From Longimicrobium sp. (GTDB lineage Bacteria > Gemmatimonadota > Gemmatimonadetes > Longimicrobiales > Longimicrobiaceae), in the NCBI GenBank assembly GCA_036377595.1, contig DASUYB010000029.1, positions 18,942 to 82,941 of the forward strand: 64,000 bases of DNA, written 5' to 3'. The notes under the pieces were generated by a model. It ran no database searches, was not told where the DNA came from, and saw only the letters and a program-made list of their open reading frames with translations. A program made the translations under genes and the position numbers. Below, piece by piece: positions 18,547 through 26,564 of the stretch; the first letter of the stretch is position 1; the number at the start of each line of letters is the position of its first letter.

Positions 18547-18721
18547 GTTTCAATTGGGACGAGATGAAGAAAGACGGGCAAAGCAGGATCAGGTGCGGTA
18601 CTGGCAGGTCAATCTCAATATGAATGTGACTTCTCAGCCCAGAGTAACGTTCGTTCTTCTCCTCGACAAGATTGGCGTTAGCTGTGCTGCGGTGGGTCCG
18701 CTGAACACGACACCGGCGGAC

Positions 18722-19024
18722 TCACACCTCCTCCGCGATCTTCTGCTTGATCTCCGCGATCCGGGCTTCGTCGCGCTTGTAGAAGGTCCACTGCTTGATG
18801 CGCTTGGCGCGCACCAGGCCGGCGCTCGTGAGCACGCGCATGTGCTCGCTGAGCGTGGGCTGGCTCACGCCCAGCTTGTCGGCGAGGAACACCGCGCACA
18901 CGCCGTCGTCCACCAGGTCGCCGTCCACCTGCGGCGGGAAGTTGGCGACGGGGTCCTTCAGCCACTCCAGGATCCGCAGCCGCCGCTCGTTCGCGAGCGC
19001 CCGGAGCGCAGACTCGATAGACAT
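18722..19024 (-). CDS. ArsR-family transcriptional regulator
   Basis: Protein of 100 residues with the ArsR/SmtB winged helix: ALANERRLRILEWL at 8-21, then the recognition helix LGVSQPTLSEHMRVLTSAGLV near 50-71. The usual metal-binding ELCVCDL motif is replaced by DDGVCAVFLADKLG, so metal sensing is not indicated. It is divergent from the SDR gene at 19101; the 76-base gap contains TTAGCTAA (19033-19040), an 8-base palindrome in an AT-rich patch that could be its operator. Control of itself and of the SDR gene is likely. Confidence 0.85.
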   Translation of the reverse strand: MSIESALRALANERRLRILEWLKDPVANFPPQVDGDLVDDGVCAVFLADKLGVSQPTLSEHMRVLTSAGLVRAKRIKQWTFYKRDEARIAEIKQKIAEEV

Positions 19025-19100
19025 ATTGCCAATTAGCTAAGTGACGTTTATCCTTTCGGAAGATGATGCCGGACGGGCGCTGGAGACAAGGGGGGAGACG

Positions 19101-19889
19101 ATGGAGCTGGGGCTGCGGGACAGGGTGGCGCTGGTGACGGGCGCCTCGTCGGGGCTGGGGCTGGCGATCGCGCGGGAGCTGGCGGCCGAGGGCGCGCGCG
19201 TGGCGATGGTGGCGCGGCGCGGCGAGATGCTCCGCGCCGCGGCGGACGAGATCGCGGCGGCGGGCGGGCGCGCGCAGCCCATCATCGGCGACGTGCGCGA
19301 GCCCGGCGAGGCGGAGCGCTTCGTGCGCGAGGCGGAGGCGGCGCTGGGGCTGGTCGAGATCCTCGTCGCCAACGCGGGCGGGCCGCCGTCGACCACGTTC
19401 GAGACCACGACCGACGAGCAGTATCGCGCCGCCATCGAGCTGAACCTGCTCGGCTCCATCCGCCTGGCCCAGGCCGCGGTGCCGGGGATGCGCGCGCGGC
19501 GCTGGGGGCGGGTGATCTTCCTGACCTCGATGACCGCCAAGCAGCCGATCGCCGGGCTGATCCTGTCGAACACCGCGCGCGCCGGGCTGCTGGGCTTCGC
19601 CAAGACGCTGGCCAACGAGGTGGCGGCCGACGGCGTGCTGGTGAACACCGTGCTTCCGGGCCACTTCGACACCGACCGCGCCGTCGAGCTGGCCCGCATG
19701 CGCGCCGAGCGCGAGGGCCGCAGCGTGGACGAGCTGCTGCACAGCCGCACCGCCGGCATCCCCTTGGGCCGCAGCGGCGACCCGCGCGAGATGGCGGCGG
19801 TGGTCGCGTTCCTCGCCTCGGAGCGCGCGAGCTTCGTCACCGGCACCGCCCTCCAGGTCGACGGCGGCCAGATCGCCGGCCTGTTCTGA
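19101..19889 (+). CDS. SDR-family protein lacking the catalytic Tyr and Lys
   Basis: Protein of 262 residues; ATG with GGGGGAG seven bases upstream. It has the nucleotide-binding TGASSGLGLAIA (about 12-23) and the NAGG segment (about 90) of short-chain dehydrogenases, but where classical members have YxxxK after the active-site serine (here FLTSM), the sequence reads SNTAR. The Tyr and Lys are therefore replaced by Ser and Arg. A subgroup of beta-ketoacyl-reductase-like SDRs with this deviation is known, and their reaction is unclear. The C-terminus (GTALQVDGGQ) is normal. Divergent from an ArsR regulator. Confidence 0.85.
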   Translation: MELGLRDRVALVTGASSGLGLAIARELAAEGARVAMVARRGEMLRAAADEIAAAGGRAQPIIGDVREPGEAERFVREAEAALGLVEILVANAGGPPSTTFETTTDEQYRAAIELNLLGSIRLAQAAVPGMRARRWGRVIFLTSMTAKQPIAGLILSNTARAGLLGFAKTLANEVAADGVLVNTVLPGHFDTDRAVELARMRAEREGRSVDELLHSRTAGIPLGRSGDPREMAAVVAFLASERASFVTGTALQVDGGQIAGLF

Positions 19890-19925
19890 TGTGATGATGT
19901 GATAATGGGCGGATACGCGCCTCGG

Positions 19926-20119
19926 TGTCATTCCGAGGGAGCCCGCACGCCGCGATCGCGTCTGCGCCGAAGCATGCGGGCGACCGAGGAATCTACTCGC
20001 CCCCGCGGAGATGCCGGCTCGTCGTGCAGATCACCTGGCGGGGGAAAGTAGATCCTTCGGTCGGCGCCAGAGTTTGGTCCGTACGCAGGATTCGGTGAGG
20101 CGCCTCCCTCAGGATGACA
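19926..20119. repeat. 194-base element with GTCATTCCGAGG/CCTCAGGATGAC ends, copy 2
   Basis: Imperfect inverted ends and an interior like the copy at 12749 (GGAATCTACTCG and TAGATCCTTCGG in inverted arrangement). Non-coding. Followed at 20138-20166 by short GCACTCAC repeats just before the RidA gene. Confidence 0.7.
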
Positions 20120-20182
20120 TCGGGGTGGGCTCCGTCGCACTCACGCACTCACGCACTTTCGCACTTTGACGGAGAGTCCGGC

Positions 20183-20560
20183 ATGCCACGGGAGAGCTTC
20201 ACGAGCGAGCGGCTGGGTCCGCCGGCGGGGCCGTTCTCGCAGGCGGTGAGCGGGCCGGGGGATGCGGTCTACCTCAGCGGCCAGGTGGGCACCGACGCGT
20301 CGGGGCGGCTCGTCGACGGCGGCGTGGCGGCGCAGACGGAGCAGGCGCTGCGGAACCTCCAATCCGTGCTCGAGGCCGCCGGGCGCACGCTGGATGACGT
20401 GGTGCGCGTGGGCGTCTACCTCGCCGACATGAGCGACTTCTCCGCGATGAACGCGGTCTACGCGCGCTGGTTCGCCGAGCCGTATCCCGCGCGCACCACT
20501 ATCGGCGTGGCGGCGCTGCCGCTGGGCGCGGCGGTGGAGATCGACCTGGTGGCGCGATGA
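20183..20560 (+). CDS. RidA-family enamine/imine deaminase
   Basis: Protein of 125 residues, the standard RidA size. It hydrolyses reactive enamine/imine intermediates. Features: GPFSQAV near residue 16, YLSGQVG near 30, and the key arginine in PARTTIGV near 105 that holds the substrate carboxylate; GAAVEIDLVA at the end is typical. ATG with GGAGAG upstream. It overlaps the next gene by four bases (ATGA). RidA-like proteins also occur in purine and pyrimidine degradation, which would fit the neighbourhood, but this family cannot be narrowed here. Confidence 0.88.
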   Translation: MPRESFTSERLGPPAGPFSQAVSGPGDAVYLSGQVGTDASGRLVDGGVAAQTEQALRNLQSVLEAAGRTLDDVVRVGVYLADMSDFSAMNAVYARWFAEPYPARTTIGVAALPLGAAVEIDLVAR

Positions 20561-21063
20561 GTGGCGGCGGCGCGTACGAGCGCCTCATCTCCCTCCTCAA
20601 CACGGAGGGCGCGGCGTACCGGCTGATCGACCACGCGCCCGAGGGGCGGACGGAGATCGTCAGCGCGATGCGCGGCAACGAGCTGGCGGCCGCGGCCAAG
20701 TGCATCGTGCTGATGGTAAAGATCGGGAAGAAGACCACGCGCCACGTCTTGGCCGTCGTCCCCGGCGACGCACGGCTGGACCTGGGCGCGGTGAAGGCGC
20801 TGCTCGGCGCCACCTACGCCGCGTTCGCCAGCGCGGACGTGGCGGAGGAGCTGGCGGGGAGCGTCGTCGGCACCGTGCTGCCGTTCGCGTTCGACGCGCG
20901 GCTGGAGCTGATCGCCGACCCCGCGCTGCTGCGGCACGACGAGCTGTTCTTCAACGCGGGGCGGCTGGACCGCTCCATGGCCCTGCGCACGCGCGACTAC
21001 GTGCGCATCGCGCGGCCGCGCTTCGAGCGGATCGCGCTGGAGCCGGCGGCGGCGCCGGCCTGA
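20557..21063 (+). CDS. YbaK/ProX-type aminoacyl-tRNA deacylase
   Basis: Protein of 168 residues of the YbaK/EbsC/ProRS-editing fold, which hydrolyses misacylated tRNA. The family Lys is in AAAKCIVLMVK (about 48-58), with the GTVLPF motif (about 107-112) and the DELFFNAG segment (about 128-135) of the substrate pocket. The start overlaps the RidA stop by four bases, so the two are coupled. Substrate specificity (Ala, Cys or other) is not readable from sequence. Confidence 0.82.
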   Translation: MSGGGAYERLISLLNTEGAAYRLIDHAPEGRTEIVSAMRGNELAAAAKCIVLMVKIGKKTTRHVLAVVPGDARLDLGAVKALLGATYAAFASADVAEELAGSVVGTVLPFAFDARLELIADPALLRHDELFFNAGRLDRSMALRTRDYVRIARPRFERIALEPAAAPA

Positions 21064-21092
21064 CCATCACCCTCCACCGGCGGGAGACGCCC

Positions 21093-21995
21093 ATGGCGCA
21101 CCGTTTCGTCATCGCCGACGTGTTCACCGACCGCGCGTTCGGCGGCAACCAGCTGGCCGTCATCCCCGATGCGCGCGGCATCTCCGACCGCGCCATGCAG
21201 ACGCTGGCGCGCGAGTTCAACTTCTCCGAGACCACCTTCGTGCTCCCGCCGCGCGCGTCCGGGCACGCGTACCAGCTGCGCATCTTCACCCCCGCCACCG
21301 AGCTGGCGTTCGCCGGGCACCCGACCGTGGGCACCGCGGCCGTGCTCGCGCGGCTGGGGCGGATCGAGACGCAGGACGGCGCGGCGAGCATCGTCTGCGA
21401 GCTGGGCGTCGGCCCCGTCTCCGTCGACGTGCGGCTGGACGGCGAGCGCACCTTCGCGCGGCTGAGCCTGGAGGCGACGATCGAGATGCCGCCGACGCAT
21501 CCCTCTCCCGCGGACGCGGCGGCGGCGCTCTCGCTTCCCGCGGACGCGGTGCGCGAGGCATGGTTCGCCACCGTCGGCACCGCCTTCGCCTTCGTCCACG
21601 TCGCCGACCGCGAGGCGGTGGACGCGGCCGTGATCGACCGCGCGGCGTGGTCGCGGCACTTCGAGCGCGCGTTCTCGTCGGCCATCTTCTTCTTCGCGGG
21701 CGACCTGTCCGCGGGGAGCCGGCTGTACGCGCGAATGGTGGCGCCGGGGTTCGGCGTCGAGGAGGACGCGGCCACGGGCTCGGCGGCGGCCACGCTGGCC
21801 GGCTGCCTGGCGGACCGGCTGCCGGAGCGCGACGGCGTCTTCGCCTGGACCATCAATCAGGGGGTGAAGATGGGGCGCCCCAGCTTGATCGAGGCCGCGG
21901 CGGAGAAGCGCGATGGGCGCGCGGTGCGGGTGATGGCGGGCGGGGGGACGGTGGTCGTGGCCGAGGGGAACATCTCCCTGCCCGAGGGGTTTTGA
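21093..21995 (+). CDS. PhzF-family isomerase/epimerase-like protein
   Basis: Protein of 300 residues with the two-lobed PhzF fold related to diaminopimelate epimerase. Visible motifs: VFTDRAFGGNQLAV at 8-21, FNFSETTFV near 46 with the conserved catalytic Glu of the SETTF motif, FAGHPTVGTA near 75, and the C-lobe EEDAATGSAA near 225. Members isomerise small acids; the substrate here is unknown. It starts 29 bases after the deacylase and forms one unit with RidA and YbaK. I chose the ATG at 21093 with GGGAG nine bases upstream. Confidence 0.88.
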   Translation: MAHRFVIADVFTDRAFGGNQLAVIPDARGISDRAMQTLAREFNFSETTFVLPPRASGHAYQLRIFTPATELAFAGHPTVGTAAVLARLGRIETQDGAASIVCELGVGPVSVDVRLDGERTFARLSLEATIEMPPTHPSPADAAAALSLPADAVREAWFATVGTAFAFVHVADREAVDAAVIDRAAWSRHFERAFSSAIFFFAGDLSAGSRLYARMVAPGFGVEEDAATGSAAATLAGCLADRLPERDGVFAWTINQGVKMGRPSLIEAAAEKRDGRAVRVMAGGGTVVVAEGNISLPEGF

Positions 21996-22043
21996 GAAGA
22001 GCCGCGCGGCTGCGGGTGATGTAAGTGCTGGACGCACCCGCAG

Positions 22044-22072
22044 TTGCGCGGAACCCGAGAAGGTGATATCTT
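22044..22072 (+). promoter_or_regulatory. Sigma-70-like promoter of a short transcript
   Basis: TTGCGC at 22044-22049 and TATCTT at 22067-22072 with a 17-base spacer. Transcription would start near 22079 and meet a strong terminator at 22316, giving an RNA of about 270 bases. Confidence 0.5.
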
Positions 22073-22178
22073 TATCGCCATTGGTTGGAGGGCCGCCGGT
22101 GCGCCGGCGGACTCGCGGGGCGCTGAGCCCCACGGTGTCCACGCCCGATGTCGAACCTGCAACGAAGGAGGTGATCCC

Positions 22179-22241
22179 TTGTCCAATACGACTGCTGCCT
22201 GCATCCTGACCCGGGCAAGCGATCGCCGCTCCGGCCTCTGA
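22179..22241 (+). CDS. Short open frame with a perfect ribosome binding site
   Basis: A TTG-started frame of 20 residues (MSNTTAACIL, then TRASDRRSGL). The sequence AAGGAGGTGATCC at 22165-22177 is the full complement of the 16S rRNA 3' end and is spaced seven bases from the TTG, by far the best ribosome site in the window. Upstream are two tight hairpins (CCGCCGG/CCGGCGG at about 22092-22109 and GGGGC/GCCCC at about 22118-22132). It could be a small protein, a leader peptide, or a ribosome-binding regulatory RNA. The peptide has no known relative that I can name. Confidence 0.4.
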   Translation: MSNTTAACILTRASDRRSGL

Positions 22242-22315
22242 GCCGAGCAACGAGCGAACTTCTCCGCGCGACGCGGGGTGCCAAGCGGCATCGCGTCGGG
22301 AAGCGGCAGAACAAG

Positions 22316-22352
22316 GCACCACCGGCCACACGGCCGGTGGTGCTTTTTCTTT
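22316..22352 (+). terminator. Strong intrinsic terminator
   Basis: A perfect 12-base stem (GCACCACCGGCC and complement) with loop ACAC, followed by CTTTTTCTTT. It ends the short transcript that starts near 22079, well before the YhhN gene. Confidence 0.85.
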
Positions 22353-22402
22353 GCTGTCGCGGCGCCGGGCGATATCATCTCCGCGTCGGGCAGGTTCGGA
22401 AC

Positions 22403-22455
22403 GATGCGAGTGAACTCGCGGCTAAAACGGCACGCAGTCCGCCTTCGCGGACTTC
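22403..22455. repeat. 53-base hairpin repeat, left copy
   Basis: Runs from GATGCGAGTGAACTCGC to the hairpin GTCCGCCTTCGCGGAC and TTC. The inverted copy is at 24565-24617, so the two bracket the YhhN and allantoinase genes. Confidence 0.7.
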
Positions 22456-22492
22456 CCCAGGCCAATTCCCCTTCGTCTCCCCCAGTCCTCCC

Positions 22493-23179
22493 GTGGACTT
22501 CGTCCTGATCGCCCCGTCCCTCTACACGATCGTTCTCCTCGCCACCATCGCTGCCTGCGCGATCGCTTCGATCGTGGCGACGGAGCGAGGGTGGAAGCGC
22601 GGCGTCTACGTCTTCAAGCCAGTGACGACGCTGCTGATCATCGCGCTGGCGGCGTTCCAGCACAGCTCATTCTCCACGTATCAGATTCTCATCATCGGCG
22701 GGCTCGTCTTCTCGCTGGCGGGCGACGTGTTCCTGATGCTGCCGCGGGACCGCTTCGTGGCGGGCCTCGTCTCCTTCCTCGTCGCACACCTGCTGTACAT
22801 CCGTGCGTTCGTGTACTTCGGGTTCGCGGCGACGTGGTGGGTCATGCTGCCGCTCGCCGTCTACGCGGCGGTGCTGCTGCGGGTGCTGCTGCCGCACGTC
22901 GAGCGCAAGCTGAAGGTGCCGGTGATCGTCTACGCCTCCGTGCTGCTGGTGATGGCGTGGCAGGCCGTGGAGTGCGCGCTGGCGGGTGGAGACCTGGACG
23001 TTCCCGGCCCCATCCTCGCGCTGCAGGCATGGCTGGCGGCGGCGGGCGCGATGCTGTTCGTGGCGTCGGACTCGGCGCTTGCGGTGAACCGCTTCGTCCG
23101 GCACTTTCGCGGTGCGGACGCCCTGGTGCTGGCCACCTACTTCGCCGCGCAGACGCTCATCGCCCTCTCCATCCGCTGA
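22493..23179 (+). CDS. YhhN/TMEM86-family membrane protein (lysoplasmalogenase-like)
   Basis: Protein of 228 residues with about eight membrane helices and almost no soluble part. The family motif GDVFLMLPRDRF lies near residue 79, with the second acidic site SDSALAVNRF near 190; these are the conserved residues proposed for catalysis in lysoplasmalogenase TMEM86. Bacterial members are mostly uncharacterised. The GTG start at 22493 is uncertain: no clear ribosome site, and an in-frame GTG at 22337 lies inside the terminator hairpin and is unlikely. The stop is one base from the possible TTG of the allantoinase. Confidence 0.75.
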   Translation: MDFVLIAPSLYTIVLLATIAACAIASIVATERGWKRGVYVFKPVTTLLIIALAAFQHSSFSTYQILIIGGLVFSLAGDVFLMLPRDRFVAGLVSFLVAHLLYIRAFVYFGFAATWWVMLPLAVYAAVLLRVLLPHVERKLKVPVIVYASVLLVMAWQAVECALAGGDLDVPGPILALQAWLAAAGAMLFVASDSALAVNRFVRHFRGADALVLATYFAAQTLIALSIR

Positions 23180-23180
23180 C

Positions 23181-24551
23181 TTGAATCGACCCCCCCGCGA
23201 AACCGTGCTCCGCTCCGCGCACGTGGTGACGCCCGACGGCGTGGCCGCGGCCGCGGTGTGGGTGAAGGACGGCCGCATCGCCGCCGTGCGCGCCTTCGCC
23301 GACGTGCCCGCGGGCGTCGAGGTGGTCGAATGCGGCGACGAGGTGCTGATGCCGGGGCTGGTGGACACGCACGTCCACGTCAACGAGCCCGGCCGCACCG
23401 ATTGGGAGGGGTGGGACACGGCCACGCGCGCCGCCGCCGCCGGCGGGGTGACCACGCTGGTGGAGATGCCGCTCAACAGCATCCCCGCGGTGACCGACGC
23501 CGCCGCGCTGCGCGAGAAGTGCGATGCTGCCGAGGGACGCGTGCACGTGGACGTGGGATTCTGGGGCGGCGTGGTCCCCGGCAACGCGGGCGAGCTGCGG
23601 GAGATGTGGGACGCGGGCGTGCTCGGCTTCAAGTGCTTCCTCTCCCCCTCCGGCGTGGACGAGTTCCCGCACGCATCCGAGGCCGACCTGCGCCGGGCGA
23701 TGCCGATCCTGCGCGAGCTCGGTGCCCCGCTCCTCGTCCACGCCGAGGACCCGCGCGTGCTCGACGCGGCCGCGGCGGGGCTGGGCGATGCGGATCCGAC
23801 GCGCTACGAGACCTGGCTCGCGTCGCGCCCGCCTGAGGCGGAGGTCGCGGCGGTGGAGATGCTGGTGCGGCTGGCGCGCGAGACCGGCGCGCACGTGCAC
23901 GTGGTCCACGTCTCCGCCGCCGAGGCGCTGCAGGCGATCCACGCCGCGCGCGACGAGGGCGTCGCCATCACCTGCGAGACCTGCCCGCACTACCTGCACT
24001 TCGCGGCGGAGGACGTGCCCGACGGCGCGACGGAGATGAAGTGCGCGCCGCCCATCCGCGGCGCGGGGAACCGCGAGGACCTGTGGACGGCGCTCGGCGC
24101 GGGGTGGATCGACCTGGTGGCGACGGACCATTCGCCCTGCCCGCCGGAGATGAAGCTGCGCGAGCAGGGCGACTTCGTGCGCGCGTGGGGCGGGATCGCG
24201 TCGCTGCAACTGGGGCTGGCGGCCGTCTGGCGCGGCGCGCGGGAGCGCGGCTACACTCCCGCGCACCTGGCGCAGTGGATGTCGGCCGCGCCGGCGCGGC
24301 TGGCGGGGCTGCACGCGCGCAAGGGCGCCATCGCCCCCGGCCGCGACGCCGACCTGGTGGTGTGGGAGCCCGACGCCGAGTTCCTGGTGGAGCCCGGCCG
24401 CCTCTTCCATCGCCACAAGCTGTCGCCGTACGTGGGCTCCGTGCTCCCCGGCGTCGTCCACCAGACCTGGGTGCGCGGCGCAAAGGTGTTCAATGCCGGC
24501 GAGATCGTCTCCCCCGCGACGGGGCGATTGCTGCTGCGCACGGAGATCTGA
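23181..24551 (+). CDS. allB: Allantoinase
   Basis: Opens the hydantoin ring of allantoin to allantoate. The 456-residue amidohydrolase has all the binuclear metal ligands: HVHVNEPG near residue 63, the bridging Lys in FKCFLSP near 150, LLVHAED near 185, HVVHVS near 240 and TDHSPC near 315. The NEPGR and HKLSPYVG segments are typical of allantoinase rather than dihydroorotase. Start: TTG at 23181, directly after the YhhN stop; a GTG at 23205 is an alternative that removes eight residues. Uricase, HIU hydrolase, OHCU decarboxylase and allantoicase nearby support the assignment. Confidence 0.9.
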   Translation: MNRPPRETVLRSAHVVTPDGVAAAAVWVKDGRIAAVRAFADVPAGVEVVECGDEVLMPGLVDTHVHVNEPGRTDWEGWDTATRAAAAGGVTTLVEMPLNSIPAVTDAAALREKCDAAEGRVHVDVGFWGGVVPGNAGELREMWDAGVLGFKCFLSPSGVDEFPHASEADLRRAMPILRELGAPLLVHAEDPRVLDAAAAGLGDADPTRYETWLASRPPEAEVAAVEMLVRLARETGAHVHVVHVSAAEALQAIHAARDEGVAITCETCPHYLHFAAEDVPDGATEMKCAPPIRGAGNREDLWTALGAGWIDLVATDHSPCPPEMKLREQGDFVRAWGGIASLQLGLAAVWRGARERGYTPAHLAQWMSAAPARLAGLHARKGAIAPGRDADLVVWEPDAEFLVEPGRLFHRHKLSPYVGSVLPGVVHQTWVRGAKVFNAGEIVSPATGRLLLRTEI

Positions 24552-24564
24552 GCCGCGCCGGGGT

Positions 24565-24617
24565 GAAGTCCGCGAAGGCGGACTGCGTGTGGTTGTAGCC
24601 GCGACTTCAGTCGCATC
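24565..24617. repeat. 53-base hairpin repeat, right (inverted) copy
   Basis: Reverse complement of the copy at 22403 with a handful of differences. It begins 14 bases after the allantoinase stop and carries the GTCCGCGAAGGCGGAC stem, so it may also act as a transcript end. Confidence 0.7.
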
Positions 24618-24657
24618 GTCCGACCCCGATCCGCCGTTGAGAGTTGGAGATGAGCAG

Positions 24658-25059
24658 ATGAGCACCGTGCGCAACATCACCGCCGAGTACGGCCGCATCG
24701 GCGAGCACTGGTCGCCGCGGGTGATCGCGGCGGCCAACGGACAGTTCATCAAGCTGGCCAAGGTGCAGGGCGAGTTCGTCTGGCACGACCACGCGGCCGA
24801 GGACGAGGTCTTCATCGTCTTCCGCGGCCGCCTCACCCTGAAGTTCCGCGACCGCCCCGACGCCGTGCTCGGCGAAGGCGACCTCTACGTCGTGCCGAAG
24901 GGCGTCGAGCACTGCCCCGTGGCCGAGGAAGAGACGTGGGTGATGCTGGTCGAGCCCGCGCAGACCACGCACACCGGCGACGTCGAATCGCCGATGACGA
25001 AGTCGATCGAGGACCAGATCCGCGACGGCGGGATCGCCATCTCCAGCGCTGCTTCGTAA
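24658..25059 (+). CDS. Cupin-domain protein in the allantoin pathway
   Basis: Protein of 133 residues forming one cupin barrel. Motif 1 is complete: WHDHAAEDEVFIVFRG (about residues 41-56) with two His and Glu as metal ligands; motif 2 has GDLYVVPKGVEHCP (about 78-91) with the fourth ligand His. It abuts allantoicase with no spacing (stop TAA, then ATG), so the two must be cotranscribed. It may process a ureidoglycolate-level intermediate: the pathway here lacks an obvious ureidoglycolate lyase, an enzyme whose fold is also cupin-like. The sequence does not show AllA features that I can recognise, so this is inference. Confidence 0.75.
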   Translation: MSTVRNITAEYGRIGEHWSPRVIAAANGQFIKLAKVQGEFVWHDHAAEDEVFIVFRGRLTLKFRDRPDAVLGEGDLYVVPKGVEHCPVAEEETWVMLVEPAQTTHTGDVESPMTKSIEDQIRDGGIAISSAAS

Positions 25060-26061
25060 ATGATCGACTTCACCGAGATGGTGGACCTGGCGTCCGAGCG
25101 GCTGGGCGGCGCGGTGGTGGCGGCGAACGACGAGTTCTTCGCGCCGAAGGAGAACCTGCTCAAGCCGTCCGAACCCGAGTGGCGCGAGGGCGAGTACACC
25201 GAGCGCGGCAAGTGGATGGACGGCTGGGAAACGCGCCGCCGCCGCGAGCCGGGCTACGACTGGGCCATCATCCGCCTGGGCGTGCCCGGCGTGATCCACG
25301 GCGTGGTCGTCAACACCGCCTTCTTCCGCGGCAACTATCCCGAGGAGTTCTCGCTCGAGGCGTGCGACCTCTCCGGCGTCCCCTCGCCCGAGGCGCTGGC
25401 GGCGGCGGAGTGGACGGAGATCATCCGCAGGACGCCGCTGCAGGGGAACGCGCCCAACCCGTTCATCGTCGGCGACGGCCGCCGGTGGACGCACCTGCGG
25501 CTCAACATCTTCCCCGACGGCGGCGTGGCGCGGCTGCGCGTGCACGGCGTGGCGCGTCCCGACTTCCCCGCCTTCGTCCGCGCCGGCGGCGAGATCGACC
25601 TGGCGGCGATGGAGAACGGCGGCTGGGTGGAGATCTGCAGCGACATGTTCTTCGGGCACCGCCAGAACCTGATCCTCCCCGGCCGCTCGCGGTTCATGGG
25701 CGACGGATGGGAGACGCGCCGCCGCCGCGGCCCCGGCCACGACTGGACCATCGTCCGCCTCGCCGCGCCCGGCACCATCCACCGGGTGGAGATCGACACC
25801 GATCACTTCAAGGGGAACGCTCCGGACCGCTGCACGCTGGAGGGGATCTACGCGCCGGAGCTGGACGGTGACGCTCTCGCCGCGGCGGACTTCTGGCGGC
25901 CGCTCCTCCCCGAGCGGAAGCTGCAGCCGCACGCCCGGCATCGCTGGGAAGACGAGCTGGCGGAGACGGATTCGGTGACGCACGTGCGCCTCTCTATCTT
26001 CCCCGACGGCGGCGTGGCGCGGCTGCGGGTGTTTGGCACGCTGGAGGAGCCCGAGCGGTGA
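25060..26061 (+). CDS. alc: Allantoicase
   Basis: Converts allantoate to ureidoglycolate and urea. The 333-residue protein consists of two homologous jelly-roll halves, seen as a repeated pattern: FMGDGWETRRRR with DW at about 55-70 and again near 225-240, and FPDGGVARLRV at about 150 and again near 313. This internal duplication is diagnostic of allantoicase. It starts immediately after the cupin stop and its own stop overlaps the GTG of OHCU decarboxylase by four bases. Confidence 0.93.
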   Translation: MIDFTEMVDLASERLGGAVVAANDEFFAPKENLLKPSEPEWREGEYTERGKWMDGWETRRRREPGYDWAIIRLGVPGVIHGVVVNTAFFRGNYPEEFSLEACDLSGVPSPEALAAAEWTEIIRRTPLQGNAPNPFIVGDGRRWTHLRLNIFPDGGVARLRVHGVARPDFPAFVRAGGEIDLAAMENGGWVEICSDMFFGHRQNLILPGRSRFMGDGWETRRRRGPGHDWTIVRLAAPGTIHRVEIDTDHFKGNAPDRCTLEGIYAPELDGDALAAADFWRPLLPERKLQPHARHRWEDELAETDSVTHVRLSIFPDGGVARLRVFGTLEEPER

Positions 26062-26564
26062 CGCTCGCCGAGCTGAACGCGCTCCCGGACGACGAGGCTG
26101 CCGCGGCGCTGCTCACCTGCTGCGGCTCGCCCCGCTGGGCGCGCGGGATGGCGGCGCGGCGCCCGTTCGCGGGGATGGACGATGTGCTGGCCGCGGCGGA
26201 CGAGACCTGGTGGGCGCTGGACCCGGCGGACTGGGACGACGCCTTCGCCGCGCACCCGCGCATCGGCGAGCGCAAGGCGGCGCCGGCGCAGACCGCGCAG
26301 GCCGCCGCGTGGTCCGCGCAGGAGCAGGCCGGCGCCGCCTCCGCGGGCGAGGACGTGGCCGCCGCGCTGGCGGAGGGGAACCGCGCGTACGAGCGGCGCT
26401 TCGGCCGCATCTACATCGTCTGCGCCACGGGAAAGACGGCGGAGGAGATGCTGTCCATCCTCCGCGCGCGCCTCGATAATGATCCCCGGACGGAGTTGCG
26501 CGTGGCCGCGGGCGAGCAGGCGAAGATCACCCGCCTGCGGCTGGATAAGCTGATCGCGGGGTGA
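26058..26564 (+). CDS. uraD: OHCU decarboxylase
   Basis: Decarboxylates 2-oxo-4-hydroxy-4-carboxy-5-ureidoimidazoline to S-allantoin, the third step from urate. 168 residues, all-helical, usual family size. The HPRIGER motif (catalytic His near 71), the EQAGA segment (Glu near 90) and the YIVCATGKTAEEM helix (near 122-134) are present. The GTG start overlaps allantoicase by four bases. It is followed by a gap filled with repeats before HIU hydrolase. Confidence 0.92.
   Translation: MTLAELNALPDDEAAAALLTCCGSPRWARGMAARRPFAGMDDVLAAADETWWALDPADWDDAFAAHPRIGERKAAPAQTAQAAAWSAQEQAGAASAGEDVAAALAEGNRAYERRFGRIYIVCATGKTAEEMLSILRARLDNDPRTELRVAAGEQAKITRLRLDKLIAG

Noticed and set aside
22072..22330. tRNA, tmRNA, SRP RNA or a known riboswitch for the structured region
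   Set aside because: No cloverleaf, no resume frame and no conserved core of a riboswitch that I can place. Reported instead as an unassigned structured transcript.
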